Shown: piece after piece, positions 1 through 6,193 of the stretch
How the letters are laid out: every line of letters starts with the position of its first letter
How positions within the stretch are numbered: the first letter of the stretch is position 1
NCBI GenBank assembly: GCA_003156495.1
Contig: PMHC01000206.1
Location: forward strand, 1-6,193
DNA from: Acidobacteriaceae bacterium
GTDB lineage: Bacteria > Acidobacteriota > Terriglobia > Terriglobales > Acidobacteriaceae
Length of the DNA: 6,193 nucleotides
Direction: 5' to 3'
Program-made: the position numbers and the translations under genes
Notes under the pieces: generated by a model
The model's database searches: none
The model's input: the letters and a program-made list of their open reading frames with translations, nothing else
Told to the model about the DNA's origin: nothing

Positions 1-2
1 TG

Positions 3-995
3 TATAACGCCATCATCGACGACAAGCTGTTGAACTCCGCCGGCATCTTCAAGGAGCGGCTGAGCCAGTCGGCGCTGGTGGCCAAGATGCGCACCATCGG
101 CGACGCCGAAGCCAAGGCCGTTTACGACTGGCTGGTTGCCAAGGGAATGAAGTTTAATTTCGGCACCAATCCGGCGACCGACCTGACGCTGGCGCAGGTG
201 CTGGAGCAGTGCAAGATGTATATCGCCGCGCTGCGCATCGCCGATAGCTTCGGCTGCGACGCCATCGGCATTCAATATCAGCAGGGCCTCAAGGATATGG
301 TCCCGGCCTCCGATCTGGTCGAAGGGCTGCTGAACAATGCCGACCGTCCTCCGGCCTACGCCGAGGGTACGAAGAACGAGCTTTATGCCGGCGGGCCGCT
401 GCCGCACTTCAATGAAGTGGACGAAGGCGCGGGCGTCGATGTGCTGCTCACCAACAAGTGCTGGACGGCTCTGGGCTACGATCCTTCGACGACGCTGCAC
501 GACGTGCGCTGGGGCGAATACTACAAGGGCGAGGGTATCGACGCTTTCGTCTGGCTGCTGCAGATCTCCGGCGCGGTGCCGGCCAGCCACCTCGATGGTG
601 GCTACGCGGGTGCTTCCAGTGATCGCCAGCCGCCGATGTACTTCCCGCTCGGCGGTGGCACGCTGAAGGGCGTCGGCAAGCCCGGCGAGATTGTTTGGAG
701 CCGCATTTTCGTCGAGGGCGACGCATTGCACGCCGATCTGGGCCGTGGCCAGGTGGTCAAACTTCCCGAGGCGGAAAACGAACGCCGCTGGCGCGAGACC
801 AACACGCAATGGCCGATCGTCCATGCGGTCTTCACCGGCGTCAGCCGGGATCAGTTCATGGCCCGCCATCGCGCCAACCACGTCAACATTACCTATGCAC
901 CCACTGACCAGGACGCCGACAAGGCATTGGCCGCCAAGGCCGCCATGCTGGCCGAGCTGGGCATTCAGGTGAACCTCTGCGGCGTAACGCTGTAA
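3..995 (+). CDS. L-fucose/L-arabinose isomerase-like protein, C-terminal part (5' end outside window)
   Basis: The reading frame is open to the left edge (it begins Tyr-Asn-Ala-Ile-Ile), so the visible 330 codons are the C-terminal part. A TTG at 30-32 could be read as a start, but coding continues upstream with no ribosome binding site, so I treat the gene as truncated by the window. The protein resembles the L-fucose/L-arabinose isomerase superfamily, cytosolic metal-dependent aldose-ketose isomerases that open deoxy-sugar or pentose catabolism. Supporting features are an IGIQYQQGLKD segment (visible residues 88-98), an HFNEVDEGAGVD segment (135-146) rich in acidic residues that could bind metal, and a C-terminal RHRANH motif (288-293) where this superfamily places a catalytic or ligand histidine. 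The last step is inference from recalled family patterns, not an alignment. The true substrate is unknown. No other gene follows on the same strand before a strong terminator, so it is probably the last gene of its transcript. Confidence 0.62.
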   Translation, partial: YNAIIDDKLLNSAGIFKERLSQSALVAKMRTIGDAEAKAVYDWLVAKGMKFNFGTNPATDLTLAQVLEQCKMYIAALRIADSFGCDAIGIQYQQGLKDMVPASDLVEGLLNNADRPPAYAEGTKNELYAGGPLPHFNEVDEGAGVDVLLTNKCWTALGYDPSTTLHDVRWGEYYKGEGIDAFVWLLQISGAVPASHLDGGYAGASSDRQPPMYFPLGGGTLKGVGKPGEIVWSRIFVEGDALHADLGRGQVVKLPEAENERRWRETNTQWPIVHAVFTGVSRDQFMARHRANHVNITYAPTDQDADKALAAKAAMLAELGIQVNLCGVTL

Positions 996-1023
996 AAGCG
1001 AATCGTCTGCAATTCACTCGCTA

Positions 1024-1063
1024 AAAAACGGCACGGATTGGAGCTCCAGTCCGCGCCGTTTTT
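1024..1063. terminator. Symmetric A-stem-T hairpin, probable bidirectional rho-independent terminator
   Basis: The stem pairs AAAAACGGC (1024-1032) with GCCGTTTTT (1055-1063). After one A/C mismatch (1033/1054) it continues with CGGA (1034-1037) against TCCG (1050-1053), then TT against AG with one G-T wobble. It closes on the self-complementary GGAGCTCC (1040-1047). The T-run follows the stem on the plus strand, and the A-run gives an equal U-run on the minus strand, so it can end both the isomerase-like gene (stop 28 bases upstream) and the converging MFS gene (stop about 112 bases away). Confidence 0.88.
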
Positions 1064-1139
1064 ATTGGCGTAAATTTGTTTCTTTATCACGGTTGAAGCG
1101 TTGGTGCGGATTAGCCTTTCGCTCGCGCCACATGATCGA

Positions 1140-1174
1140 GCTGAAGGCTGAAAGCTGAGAGCTAATAGCTGCTT
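1140..1174. repeat. Five tandem imperfect 7-bp units, consensus GCTGARA
   Basis: Five consecutive 7-mers read gctgaag, gctgaaa, gctgaga, gctaata and gctgctt on the plus strand. The first three differ at one or two positions and the last two are more degenerate. The array ends at 1174, immediately next to the stop codon of the minus-strand MFS gene (1175-1177), so it lies just 3' of that gene in its transcript. On the minus strand the unit reads approximately YTTCAGC. The rest of the 996-1174 gap, apart from the hairpin, shows nothing recognisable. Confidence 0.75.
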
Positions 1175-2530
1175 TTACGGCCTCATCTCTTCGGCCGTGA
1201 TTTCTTCGGCGGCCATTTTTTGCGCCACCGGAACGATTCCCATCTCCTCGTAGATCGGCCGCACCACGCGCCGCACCGCCGGCAGTTGCGTATAGAACCA
1301 CGCCACGCCTACGAGTACCGCTGAACCGTTCAGAACCACCGTCCAGGGCGCGCCGATGATGTGTGCCATCGAACCGGCCAGCAGGCTACCGAAGGGCGCC
1401 ATGCCCACGAAGGCCATCGTGTAGTAGCTCATCACTCGCCCGCGCATCTCTTCGTTGACCAGCGTTTGAATCACGGTGTTGCTCGACGCCATGCCGCGAA
1501 TCATGCCCATGCCGGCGATCAGTACCATCAGCATCGAGAGCCAGAACCAGCGCGAGAGGCCGAAGCCGATTAGCCCTGCGCCGAACAGCAGGCCGGCGAC
1601 GGGAATGGTGTGGATCAAACCGCGAACGGTACGGCGCGCGGCCAGTGATAATGCGGCGAGCAGCGCGCCCACGCCCATCGCGCCCATCAGAAAGCCCAGC
1701 GTGTGCGGGCCGCCGTGCAGCACCTGCGCGGCAAAAACCGGCATCAGTACCACGAAGGGCATTCCCATCAGGCTGGTAACGGCGAAGAGCAGCAAAATCG
1801 TTCGAATGGGCAAAAAGCCCGAGACATAGCTCCATCCCTGTTTCAACTCATGCACGGTCGAGGTAGCCTGGCGCCGCACCGGCGGAATGTTTAGCCGCAT
1901 CATCAGCAGCGATGCGATCACCGCGATGTAGCTGATGCCGTCGATCAAAAAGCACCAGCCCTCGCTGGTGACGGCGATCAAGATTCCGGCCAGCGACGGG
2001 CCGATCAACCGTGCGGTATTCACCATCGAGGAGTTGATGGCGATGCCGTTGCTCAAGTCGGCGCGGTCCTCCACCATCTGTACCATGAAGGCCTGCCGCG
2101 CCGTCATGTCGAAGGCGTTGACGAGCCCCTGCACCACGCTCAAAATCAAAATCCACGGGACGGTGATGATGTTGGCGAGCGTGAGGACGGCCATCAGCAG
2201 CGATTGAATCATCGCCAGTGCTTGCGTCCACACCAAAACCTTGCGCCGGTCGAGCCGGTCGATCCAGACGCCGGCGAAGGGCGCGAAAATAAAGGAGGGA
2301 ATCTGGCCGGCGAAGCTGACCGTGCCCAGCAGCAGCGCCGATTTCGTCAGCCGGTAAACCAGCCACGAGGTGGCGATGCGCGTCATCCAGGTGCCGATCA
2401 GCGAGATGCCCTGCCCGCCGAAGTAGAGGCGAAAGTTGCGATGCCGCAGCGCGCGCCACGCATGAGAGATGCCGGCCGTGCGTGGCGGCTGCGTCATGTT
2501 CTCGGGGTTTGCGGCGTCGTCTGCTGACAA
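1175..2530 (-). CDS. MFS transporter, MFS_3 / MefA-EntS-like exporter
   Basis: A 451-residue inner-membrane protein of the major facilitator superfamily, in the branch with macrolide (MefA-like) and enterobactin (EntS-like) exporters. The likely role is proton-driven export of a small molecule; the substrate cannot be told. About twelve hydrophobic segments are visible (roughly residues 39-58, 66-89, 99-117, 122-139, 163-188, 192-212, 243-265, 277-297, 304-325, 328-350, 367-390, 394-415), with a polar central loop at 213-240. The loop between helices 2 and 3 carries motif A, GVWIDRLDRRK (87-97). FDMTARQAF (140-148) and NEEMRGRVMS (359-368) are typical of this branch. The tail (428-451) is charged, ending AAEEITAEEMRP. 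I chose the TTG start at 2528-2530 because AGGAG lies 8 bases upstream. An ATG at residue 12 (2495-2497) has a poorer site. The gene is divergent from recQ and converges on the isomerase-like gene. Confidence 0.93.
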   Translation of the reverse strand: MSADDAANPENMTQPPRTAGISHAWRALRHRNFRLYFGGQGISLIGTWMTRIATSWLVYRLTKSALLLGTVSFAGQIPSFIFAPFAGVWIDRLDRRKVLVWTQALAMIQSLLMAVLTLANIITVPWILILSVVQGLVNAFDMTARQAFMVQMVEDRADLSNGIAINSSMVNTARLIGPSLAGILIAVTSEGWCFLIDGISYIAVIASLLMMRLNIPPVRRQATSTVHELKQGWSYVSGFLPIRTILLLFAVTSLMGMPFVVLMPVFAAQVLHGGPHTLGFLMGAMGVGALLAALSLAARRTVRGLIHTIPVAGLLFGAGLIGFGLSRWFWLSMLMVLIAGMGMIRGMASSNTVIQTLVNEEMRGRVMSYYTMAFVGMAPFGSLLAGSMAHIIGAPWTVVLNGSAVLVGVAWFYTQLPAVRRVVRPIYEEMGIVPVAQKMAAEEITAEEMRP

Positions 2531-2538
2531 AAAACTTT

Positions 2539-2543
2539 CTCCT
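2539..2543 (-). promoter_or_regulatory. Shine-Dalgarno sequence of the MFS gene
   Basis: On the minus strand AGGAG is followed by eight bases (AAAGTTTT) and then TTG. This spacing supports the TTG at 2528-2530 over the ATG eleven codons downstream, which has only a short GAG nearby. Confidence 0.7.
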
Positions 2544-2588
2544 GTTGCGCGCGGGTTTTATTCTCCGCTCTTCTTCACTCTATAGAAA

Positions 2589-2609
2589 CGCCGTGAATTT
2601 TTCGCGGCG
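2589..2609. promoter_or_regulatory. 21-bp inverted repeat in the divergent MFS/recQ intergenic region
   Basis: CGCCG (2589-2593) and GAA (2595-2597) pair with TTC (2601-2603) and CGGCG (2605-2609). T/G at 2594/2604 is the only imperfect position, and TTT sits at the centre. No T-run follows on either strand, so it is not a typical terminator. It lies between two divergent genes, near a TATAGA at 2581-2586, and could be an operator or a 5'-leader hairpin. I see no convincing -35/-10 pair for either gene in 2531-2675. The function is inferred from position only. Confidence 0.4.
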
Positions 2610-2661
2610 CGCTCTCCTGTAAAGTGGACAATAGACACAAAATTTTCTTCTTCATTATTTG

Positions 2662-2679
2662 ATGCCTAAATCTTCTTGA
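2662..2679 (+). other. Five-codon ATG frame overlapping the recQ TTG start
   Basis: ATG at 2662-2664 opens a frame encoding MPKSS and stops at TGA 2677-2679. That stop overlaps the TTG proposed as the recQ start (2676-2678), giving TTGA. It has no clear Shine-Dalgarno sequence, only a T-rich upstream stretch. It could be a leader frame coupling translation into recQ, the original recQ start displaced by a one-base indel, or chance. Confidence 0.3.
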
Positions 2680-4748
2680 CGGCTTCTTCCAACACGGACG
2701 CGTTGCACGGGCTCTTGCAGTCCGTTTTTGGCTTTGCCGATTTCCGCGCCAATCAGGAGGCGGTTTGCCGCGCGGCCATTGCCGGGCGCGACCTGCTGCT
2801 GGTGATGCCGACCGGGGCGGGGAAGTCGCTCTGCTACCAACTGCCCGCGATTGCGCGCGGGGGGACGGCGCTGGTGATCTCGCCCTTGATTTCGCTGATG
2901 GAAGATCAGGCGGCGAAACTCACCGCGCGCGGTCTGCGCGTGGGCCGCATTCACTCAGGTCTCGAACGCGGCGCGGCCCGCGAGACCTGCGTCGGATATC
3001 TGCGCGGCGATTTGCAATTTCTTTTTATCGCGCCCGAGCGGCTGCGCGTGCCCGGCTTTCCCGAGATGCTCGCCAAGCGCCAGCTCGCCCTGGTCGCTAT
3101 CGACGAGGCGCATTGCATTTCGCAATGGGGCCACGATTTTCGCCCCGACTATCGCATGTTGGGCCAGTATCTGCCCGGCTTGCGCGGCGCCTCCGATGCG
3201 CCCGCGCCGGTGGTTGCGTTGACCGCGACGGCCACGCCCACCGTGCAGGCCGACATCGTCGAGCAATTGGGGATGGTCAAGCCCCTCCAATTCATTCACG
3301 GATTTCGCCGCAAGAATCTCGCCATCGAAGTCGTCGAGCTTTCCATCCCCGAGCGCGCCGGCGTCATCTGCCGCTTGCTGGCCGATTCGGCGCGGCGGCC
3401 GGCGATTGTTTACGCTACGTCGAGAAAGCAGGCGGAGAGTTTGGCCGAGGCGCTCTCGCATGTTGTTCCAGCCGCCGCCTATCATGCGGGACTCGACGCC
3501 GAAACCCGCGACCGTGTGCAGCGAGCCTTCCAAGCTGGCGAGCTTGAGGCGGTGGTGGCCACGATCGCCTTCGGCATGGGTATCGACAAGGCCGACATTC
3601 GCACCGTGATTCACGCCGGATTGCCGGCCACCCTCGAAGGCTACTATCAGGAGATTGGCCGCGCCGGCCGCGACGGCGCGTTGAGCCGCACCTACCTGAT
3701 GCACTCCTATGCCGACCAGCGCACGCACGATTTTTTCCTTAATCGCGACTATCCGCCCGTGGCGCATTTGAACAAGGTTTTCGCCGCGCTGGGCGAGGAG
3801 CCGCGTCCGGTCGAGGAGTTGCGCTCGGCTTCGGATTTGGGTGACGAGGAGTTCGACAAGGCGCTCGAAAAGCTGGAAATTCACGGCGGCGCGCGCGTCG
3901 ACTTTGGCGGAAACGTCACGCGCGGCGCGGCGGGCTGGAAGAAAGGCTACACGACGCAGGCGCAGTATCGCGCCGAGCAGTTTGAAAAAGTGCTGCGCTT
4001 TGTGAGTTCGAACGAATGCCGTATGGCCGAGTTGGTGCGGCACTTCGGTGACGTGGCCGACGCGAGCCACGCCTGCGGAATTTGCGACATTTGCGATCCG
4101 GCTGGCGCGGTGCTGCGCCAGTTTCGCCGCGTCACAACCGCCGAACGCGCAACGGTTCAGTCGATGGTGGACGAGTTGCGCCCCACTTCTTATCTGGCTG
4201 CTGGAACCTTGCAGCGCCGGCTCGAGTTGTCGAATCGCGACGAGTTTGATGCGCTGCTTGATGCGATGGTGCGCGCCGGCTTGATCGAAATCGAAGAAGC
4301 GGAGTTTGAAAAAGACGGCGAGGTCCGGCGCTATCGCAAAGTGAGTTTGACGGATGCGGGGCTGGAGGTGCGGCCCGCGACGCCGTTGCCGTTGCTTGTT
4401 TCCGACGGAATCGCCGATGCGTTCGACGCCGGCGGCAGGCCGCAGCGGAAGCAGAAAAAGCCGAAAGCCGCGGCGCGAAAATCCGCCAATAATGAAACGC
4501 CGCTGCCGCCGCTCGATTCCGCCGCCGAGGCATTGGCCGAGCGGCTCAAGCACTGGCGCGCCGCCGAGGCCAAGCAGCGCGGGGTTCCGGCTTATATGGT
4601 GTTGCACGACCGCACGCTGCAGGCAGTGGCGCTGGCGCGGCCCGCCAATCCGGCGCAACTGCTCGGCATCGACGGCATCGGCCCGGCCAAGGCCGACCGT
4701 TACGGCGAAGAAATTTTAAAGCTGTGCGGAAAAACTTCCGCGGAATAA
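2676..4748 (+). CDS. recQ: ATP-dependent DNA helicase RecQ, long form
   Basis: A 690-residue 3'-to-5' superfamily 2 DNA helicase acting in recombination and replication-fork repair. The motifs are intact: motif 0 around FGFADFRANQEAV (18-30), Walker A MPTGAGKS (44-51), Ia (66-78), DEAH (143-146) with the RecQ aromatic-rich loop CISQWGHDFRPDY (147-159), III ALTATAT (181-187), IV AIVYATSRKQAE (243-254), V (293-309) and VI YYQEIGRAGRDG (323-334). Zinc cysteines are C448, C467, C470 and C473. A winged-helix-like stretch follows (about 487-565), then a basic linker (587-604) and an HRDC domain (about 614-684). The first zinc cysteine lies about 115 residues after motif VI, roughly 70 more than I recall for E. 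coli RecQ. The extra part (about 350-440) looks helical or winged-helix-like. Start: an in-frame TAA at 2667-2669 leaves TTG 2676 as the only codon preserving the N terminus, though no ribosome binding site is seen. Confidence 0.95.
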   Translation: MTASSNTDALHGLLQSVFGFADFRANQEAVCRAAIAGRDLLLVMPTGAGKSLCYQLPAIARGGTALVISPLISLMEDQAAKLTARGLRVGRIHSGLERGAARETCVGYLRGDLQFLFIAPERLRVPGFPEMLAKRQLALVAIDEAHCISQWGHDFRPDYRMLGQYLPGLRGASDAPAPVVALTATATPTVQADIVEQLGMVKPLQFIHGFRRKNLAIEVVELSIPERAGVICRLLADSARRPAIVYATSRKQAESLAEALSHVVPAAAYHAGLDAETRDRVQRAFQAGELEAVVATIAFGMGIDKADIRTVIHAGLPATLEGYYQEIGRAGRDGALSRTYLMHSYADQRTHDFFLNRDYPPVAHLNKVFAALGEEPRPVEELRSASDLGDEEFDKALEKLEIHGGARVDFGGNVTRGAAGWKKGYTTQAQYRAEQFEKVLRFVSSNECRMAELVRHFGDVADASHACGICDICDPAGAVLRQFRRVTTAERATVQSMVDELRPTSYLAAGTLQRRLELSNRDEFDALLDAMVRAGLIEIEEAEFEKDGEVRRYRKVSLTDAGLEVRPATPLPLLVSDGIADAFDAGGRPQRKQKKPKAAARKSANNETPLPPLDSAAEALAERLKHWRAAEAKQRGVPAYMVLHDRTLQAVALARPANPAQLLGIDGIGPAKADRYGEEILKLCGKTSAE

Positions 4749-4791
4749 AAAGCTGCGATGAAGTTTTCCATTTGAAGAGGCAGAACTTCGG
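4749..4791. other. Convergent 43-bp gap between recQ and the DUF2264 gene
   Basis: The two genes converge here. The only paired structure I see is GAAGTT (4760-4765) with AACTTC (4784-4789): a 6-bp stem with an 18-base loop and no long T-run. That is too weak to call a terminator, so transcripts may run into the opposing gene or end by another mechanism. Confidence 0.5.
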
Positions 4792-6069
4792 CTACGCATC
4801 AATTGCGTGGTCGGCTTTTACGTTCGCGCCACTCCAGAGCTTCTTGGCGGTCCACGGCTCGGCCGGCGCGTTCCAGAAGGGATCTGTCGCAGCCAGCCCC
4901 AGCGGCAGCCAGGCCACCGAGCAGAGGTAGCAACTGCCAGTCGAAATGTAGTTTTCGCCGATGGCCGGCTGGTGGCCGGCGAATCCGATGGTCAGCCAAC
5001 CCTGGCGGTCGAATGTGCCTTCGGCCGCGATCATTCGCGTCATCACGGCCGTCATGGCCGCTCTGACTTGCGCGGGATGTACGTCCTCGGGCAGATCGCG
5101 CCGCAGAGACATCTCGGCCAGCAGATGCAACGCGCCGAAGCGATAGGCGAGCGAGCGCCCGATTGGCGGAATGGTTCCTTCGGGACTGATGAATCGTTCC
5201 TGAATGGCAGCGTAACGCCGCGCGCGATTTTCCACCGGCTTGCGCAATGCGGCCCAGCGGTCGGTGGCGATTTGCACCGCGTCCAAAAGGTTGAGCAGCA
5301 TGGGCTGGATTACGAAACTGTTGTAGTAGTCCTGATGGAATTCGGGGCCGTCGCCGTAGATGCCGTCGCCTTTGTACCATTGCTGATGTTGGCGCAGCGC
5401 ATAGTCGATTCGTACCGTATCCCAAGGTTGCCCAAACTTGCAGAAGAAGGCTTCGACCATGGCGCTGAAGAGCAACCAGTTGCTGAAGTAGGGTTGAATT
5501 TTGCGCGTTGCCGCCAGCGCCCGCACCAGATTGTTTTTGGTTGTTGCGTCCAGCTTTGCCCATAGCTGGTTGGGCGCACGCACCGCGGCCAGCGCTAAAA
5601 ACGCCGCGTCCACCAGCGATTGCTGATTGGTTCCGAAGTTGAGGGCGTCGGGTGACTGCGGATCGGTTCCGTAGCGGATCGCCAAACGAGCCCATTCGCG
5701 GTAGCGGTTGCGCAGCGCCTCTTCGGCGGCATCGTCGCCCGGCGCGGCTTCCAGCCAGGGCGCCAGCCCGCACAGTAATCGTCCCACGGCTTCAAGGTGA
5801 GTTGACTGGTTTGCCGTCTCGGCTCGTCCTGGGGCTGTTTCCGCCGGCATGGTGGCTCGCAGACGCTGGTGGCTGATGGCTTCCAGTACGGGTTGCGAAA
5901 CGCGCTCGACGATTTTGAGCCATGCGGCGCGATCGTTCTTGCCCGTGCTCTGTTCGGTCGCGGAGCGCTCCGCTACTGCTCGTGCAGGGCCGCCTATCGT
6001 TAGTGGGCCGGCGACCAGCAGCGCGCTTTTCAAGAAAACGCGCCGCGTCGGGTTGTGGTCTGCCTGCAT
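4792..6069 (-). CDS. DUF2264 domain protein with twin-arginine signal peptide
   Basis: A 425-residue protein of the DUF2264 family (PF10022). The family is mostly uncharacterised and thought to have an alpha/alpha-barrel fold related to glycan-active hydrolases or lyases, so a role in sugar or glycan processing is inference. The family stretches seen are a WYKGDGIYGDGPEFH block running on to QDYYNSF (231-252), GRSLAYRFG (304-312) and a GWLTIGFAGHQP block leading to YISTGSCYLC (357-383). These are rich in Asp, Glu, His, Tyr and Trp, as in a carbohydrate cleft. The N terminus has a Tat signal: TRRVFLK (8-14), a hydrophobic stretch (15-27) and likely cleavage near ARA or AVA (29-33). The mature protein is therefore probably periplasmic or secreted after folding. 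The ATG at 6067-6069 places the twin arginines correctly, and upstream in-frame codons offer no better start. No clear Shine-Dalgarno sequence precedes it. It stands alone on its strand and converges with recQ. Confidence 0.85.
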   Translation of the reverse strand: MQADHNPTRRVFLKSALLVAGPLTIGGPARAVAERSATEQSTGKNDRAAWLKIVERVSQPVLEAISHQRLRATMPAETAPGRAETANQSTHLEAVGRLLCGLAPWLEAAPGDDAAEEALRNRYREWARLAIRYGTDPQSPDALNFGTNQQSLVDAAFLALAAVRAPNQLWAKLDATTKNNLVRALAATRKIQPYFSNWLLFSAMVEAFFCKFGQPWDTVRIDYALRQHQQWYKGDGIYGDGPEFHQDYYNSFVIQPMLLNLLDAVQIATDRWAALRKPVENRARRYAAIQERFISPEGTIPPIGRSLAYRFGALHLLAEMSLRRDLPEDVHPAQVRAAMTAVMTRMIAAEGTFDRQGWLTIGFAGHQPAIGENYISTGSCYLCSVAWLPLGLAATDPFWNAPAEPWTAKKLWSGANVKADHAIDA

Positions 6070-6112
6070 TTGTCTGGATCTATTCGCAGATGATTTTGAT
6101 CCTTGGCGAGCT

Positions 6113-6138
6113 CCCAGGTTTCAAAATCGAAAGCTGGG
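6113..6138. promoter_or_regulatory. Imperfect inverted repeat upstream of the DUF2264 gene
   Basis: CCCAG (6113-6117) and TTTC (6119-6122) pair with GAAA (6129-6132) and CTGGG (6134-6138), with one G/G mismatch (6118/6133) and a 6-base centre. It lies about 45 to 70 bases before the DUF2264 start codon, where an operator or leader hairpin could sit. No T-run adjoins it. I see no confident promoter hexamers in 6070-6193. Confidence 0.35.
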
Positions 6139-6193
6139 GCATCCACGATGACACAAATTTAAGCGGTCACAGATCTAGCTGACGCGCTCGATC

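Noticed and set aside
30..32. TTG as the start of the isomerase-like gene
   Set aside because: The same frame continues upstream to the window edge with sensible coding sequence, and no Shine-Dalgarno sequence precedes this TTG. The protein would also be short for its family.
1062..1301. 79-codon minus-strand frame across the MFS 3' end, the 7-bp repeat and the terminator
   Set aside because: It runs through the terminator hairpin arm and the tandem repeat, shares 127 bases with MFS coding sequence in another frame, and has no recognisable domain.
1848..2459. 203-codon minus-strand frame overlapping the MFS gene
   Set aside because: It lacks membrane segments and is Arg/Asp/His-rich, whereas the overlapping frame has twelve hydrophobic segments and MFS motifs.
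2625..2658. TGGACA ... CATTAT as a possible recQ promoter
   Set aside because: The spacing between the two hexamers is 22 bases, too long for a standard sigma-70 promoter, and the second hexamer is a poor match.
2955..4658. Very long open frame (567 codons) antisense to recQ
   Set aside because: The plus-strand frame carries every RecQ motif in order. The antisense translation is low-complexity Arg/Gly/Ala/His-rich text with no domain I recognise, as expected from the mirror of a GC-rich gene.
4799..5773. 324-codon minus-strand frame inside the DUF2264 gene, and plus-strand frame 4807-5565
   Set aside because: Both are shadows. The DUF2264 conserved blocks and the Tat signal are all in the 4792-6069 minus frame, while the others read as Arg/Ala-rich noise.
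6030..6146. Minus-strand GTG frame of 38 codons (begins VDAPAFDFETWELAKD) overlapping the DUF2264 start in another frame
   Set aside because: Its composition looks protein-like, but there is no ribosome binding site before the GTG, it ends inside the Tat signal region of the real gene, and I recognise no family. Chance is more likely; relatives could settle it.

Overview
The window is GC-rich, densely coded bacterial chromosome with four protein genes: one cut by the left edge and three complete. Nothing mobile is seen: no transposase, integrase, phage gene, CRISPR array, rRNA or tRNA. The gene set (a sugar-isomerase-like protein, an MFS_3-type exporter, a long-form RecQ and a Tat-exported DUF2264 protein) and a 7-bp tandem repeat in an intergenic gap would fit a soil or plant-polymer-degrading bacterium such as an acidobacterium. 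That placement is a weak inference from general character, not a marker-based call.

Layout, left to right. (1) Positions 3-995, plus strand: the C-terminal two-thirds or so of a protein of the L-fucose/L-arabinose isomerase type. It is followed by a strong, almost perfectly symmetric hairpin with A and T tails (1024-1063) that can terminate transcription from both sides. (2) Positions 1140-1174: five imperfect copies of a 7-mer ending directly at the stop codon of the next gene. (3) Positions 1175-2530, minus strand: a 12-helix MFS exporter starting at TTG behind a good Shine-Dalgarno sequence. (4) Positions 2531-2675: a divergent intergenic region carrying a 21-bp inverted repeat. (5) Positions 2676-4748, plus strand: RecQ helicase with complete helicase motifs, four zinc cysteines and an HRDC domain, plus about 70 extra residues between the helicase core and the zinc module. 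Its apparent TTG start overlaps the stop of a 5-codon ATG reading frame. (6) Positions 4749-4791: a short convergent gap with no convincing terminator. (7) Positions 4792-6069, minus strand: a DUF2264 protein with a twin-arginine signal. The last 124 bases are its upstream region and hold an imperfect inverted repeat.

The genes do not form one operon: strands run +, -, +, -. The two outer genes (isomerase-like and exported DUF2264) both point to carbohydrate use. The exporter and RecQ between them share only a divergent promoter region, and no functional link can be shown. I do not see a convincing new multi-gene system. The items most worth checking are the RecQ insertion with its odd start, the 7-bp repeat and the exported DUF2264 protein.
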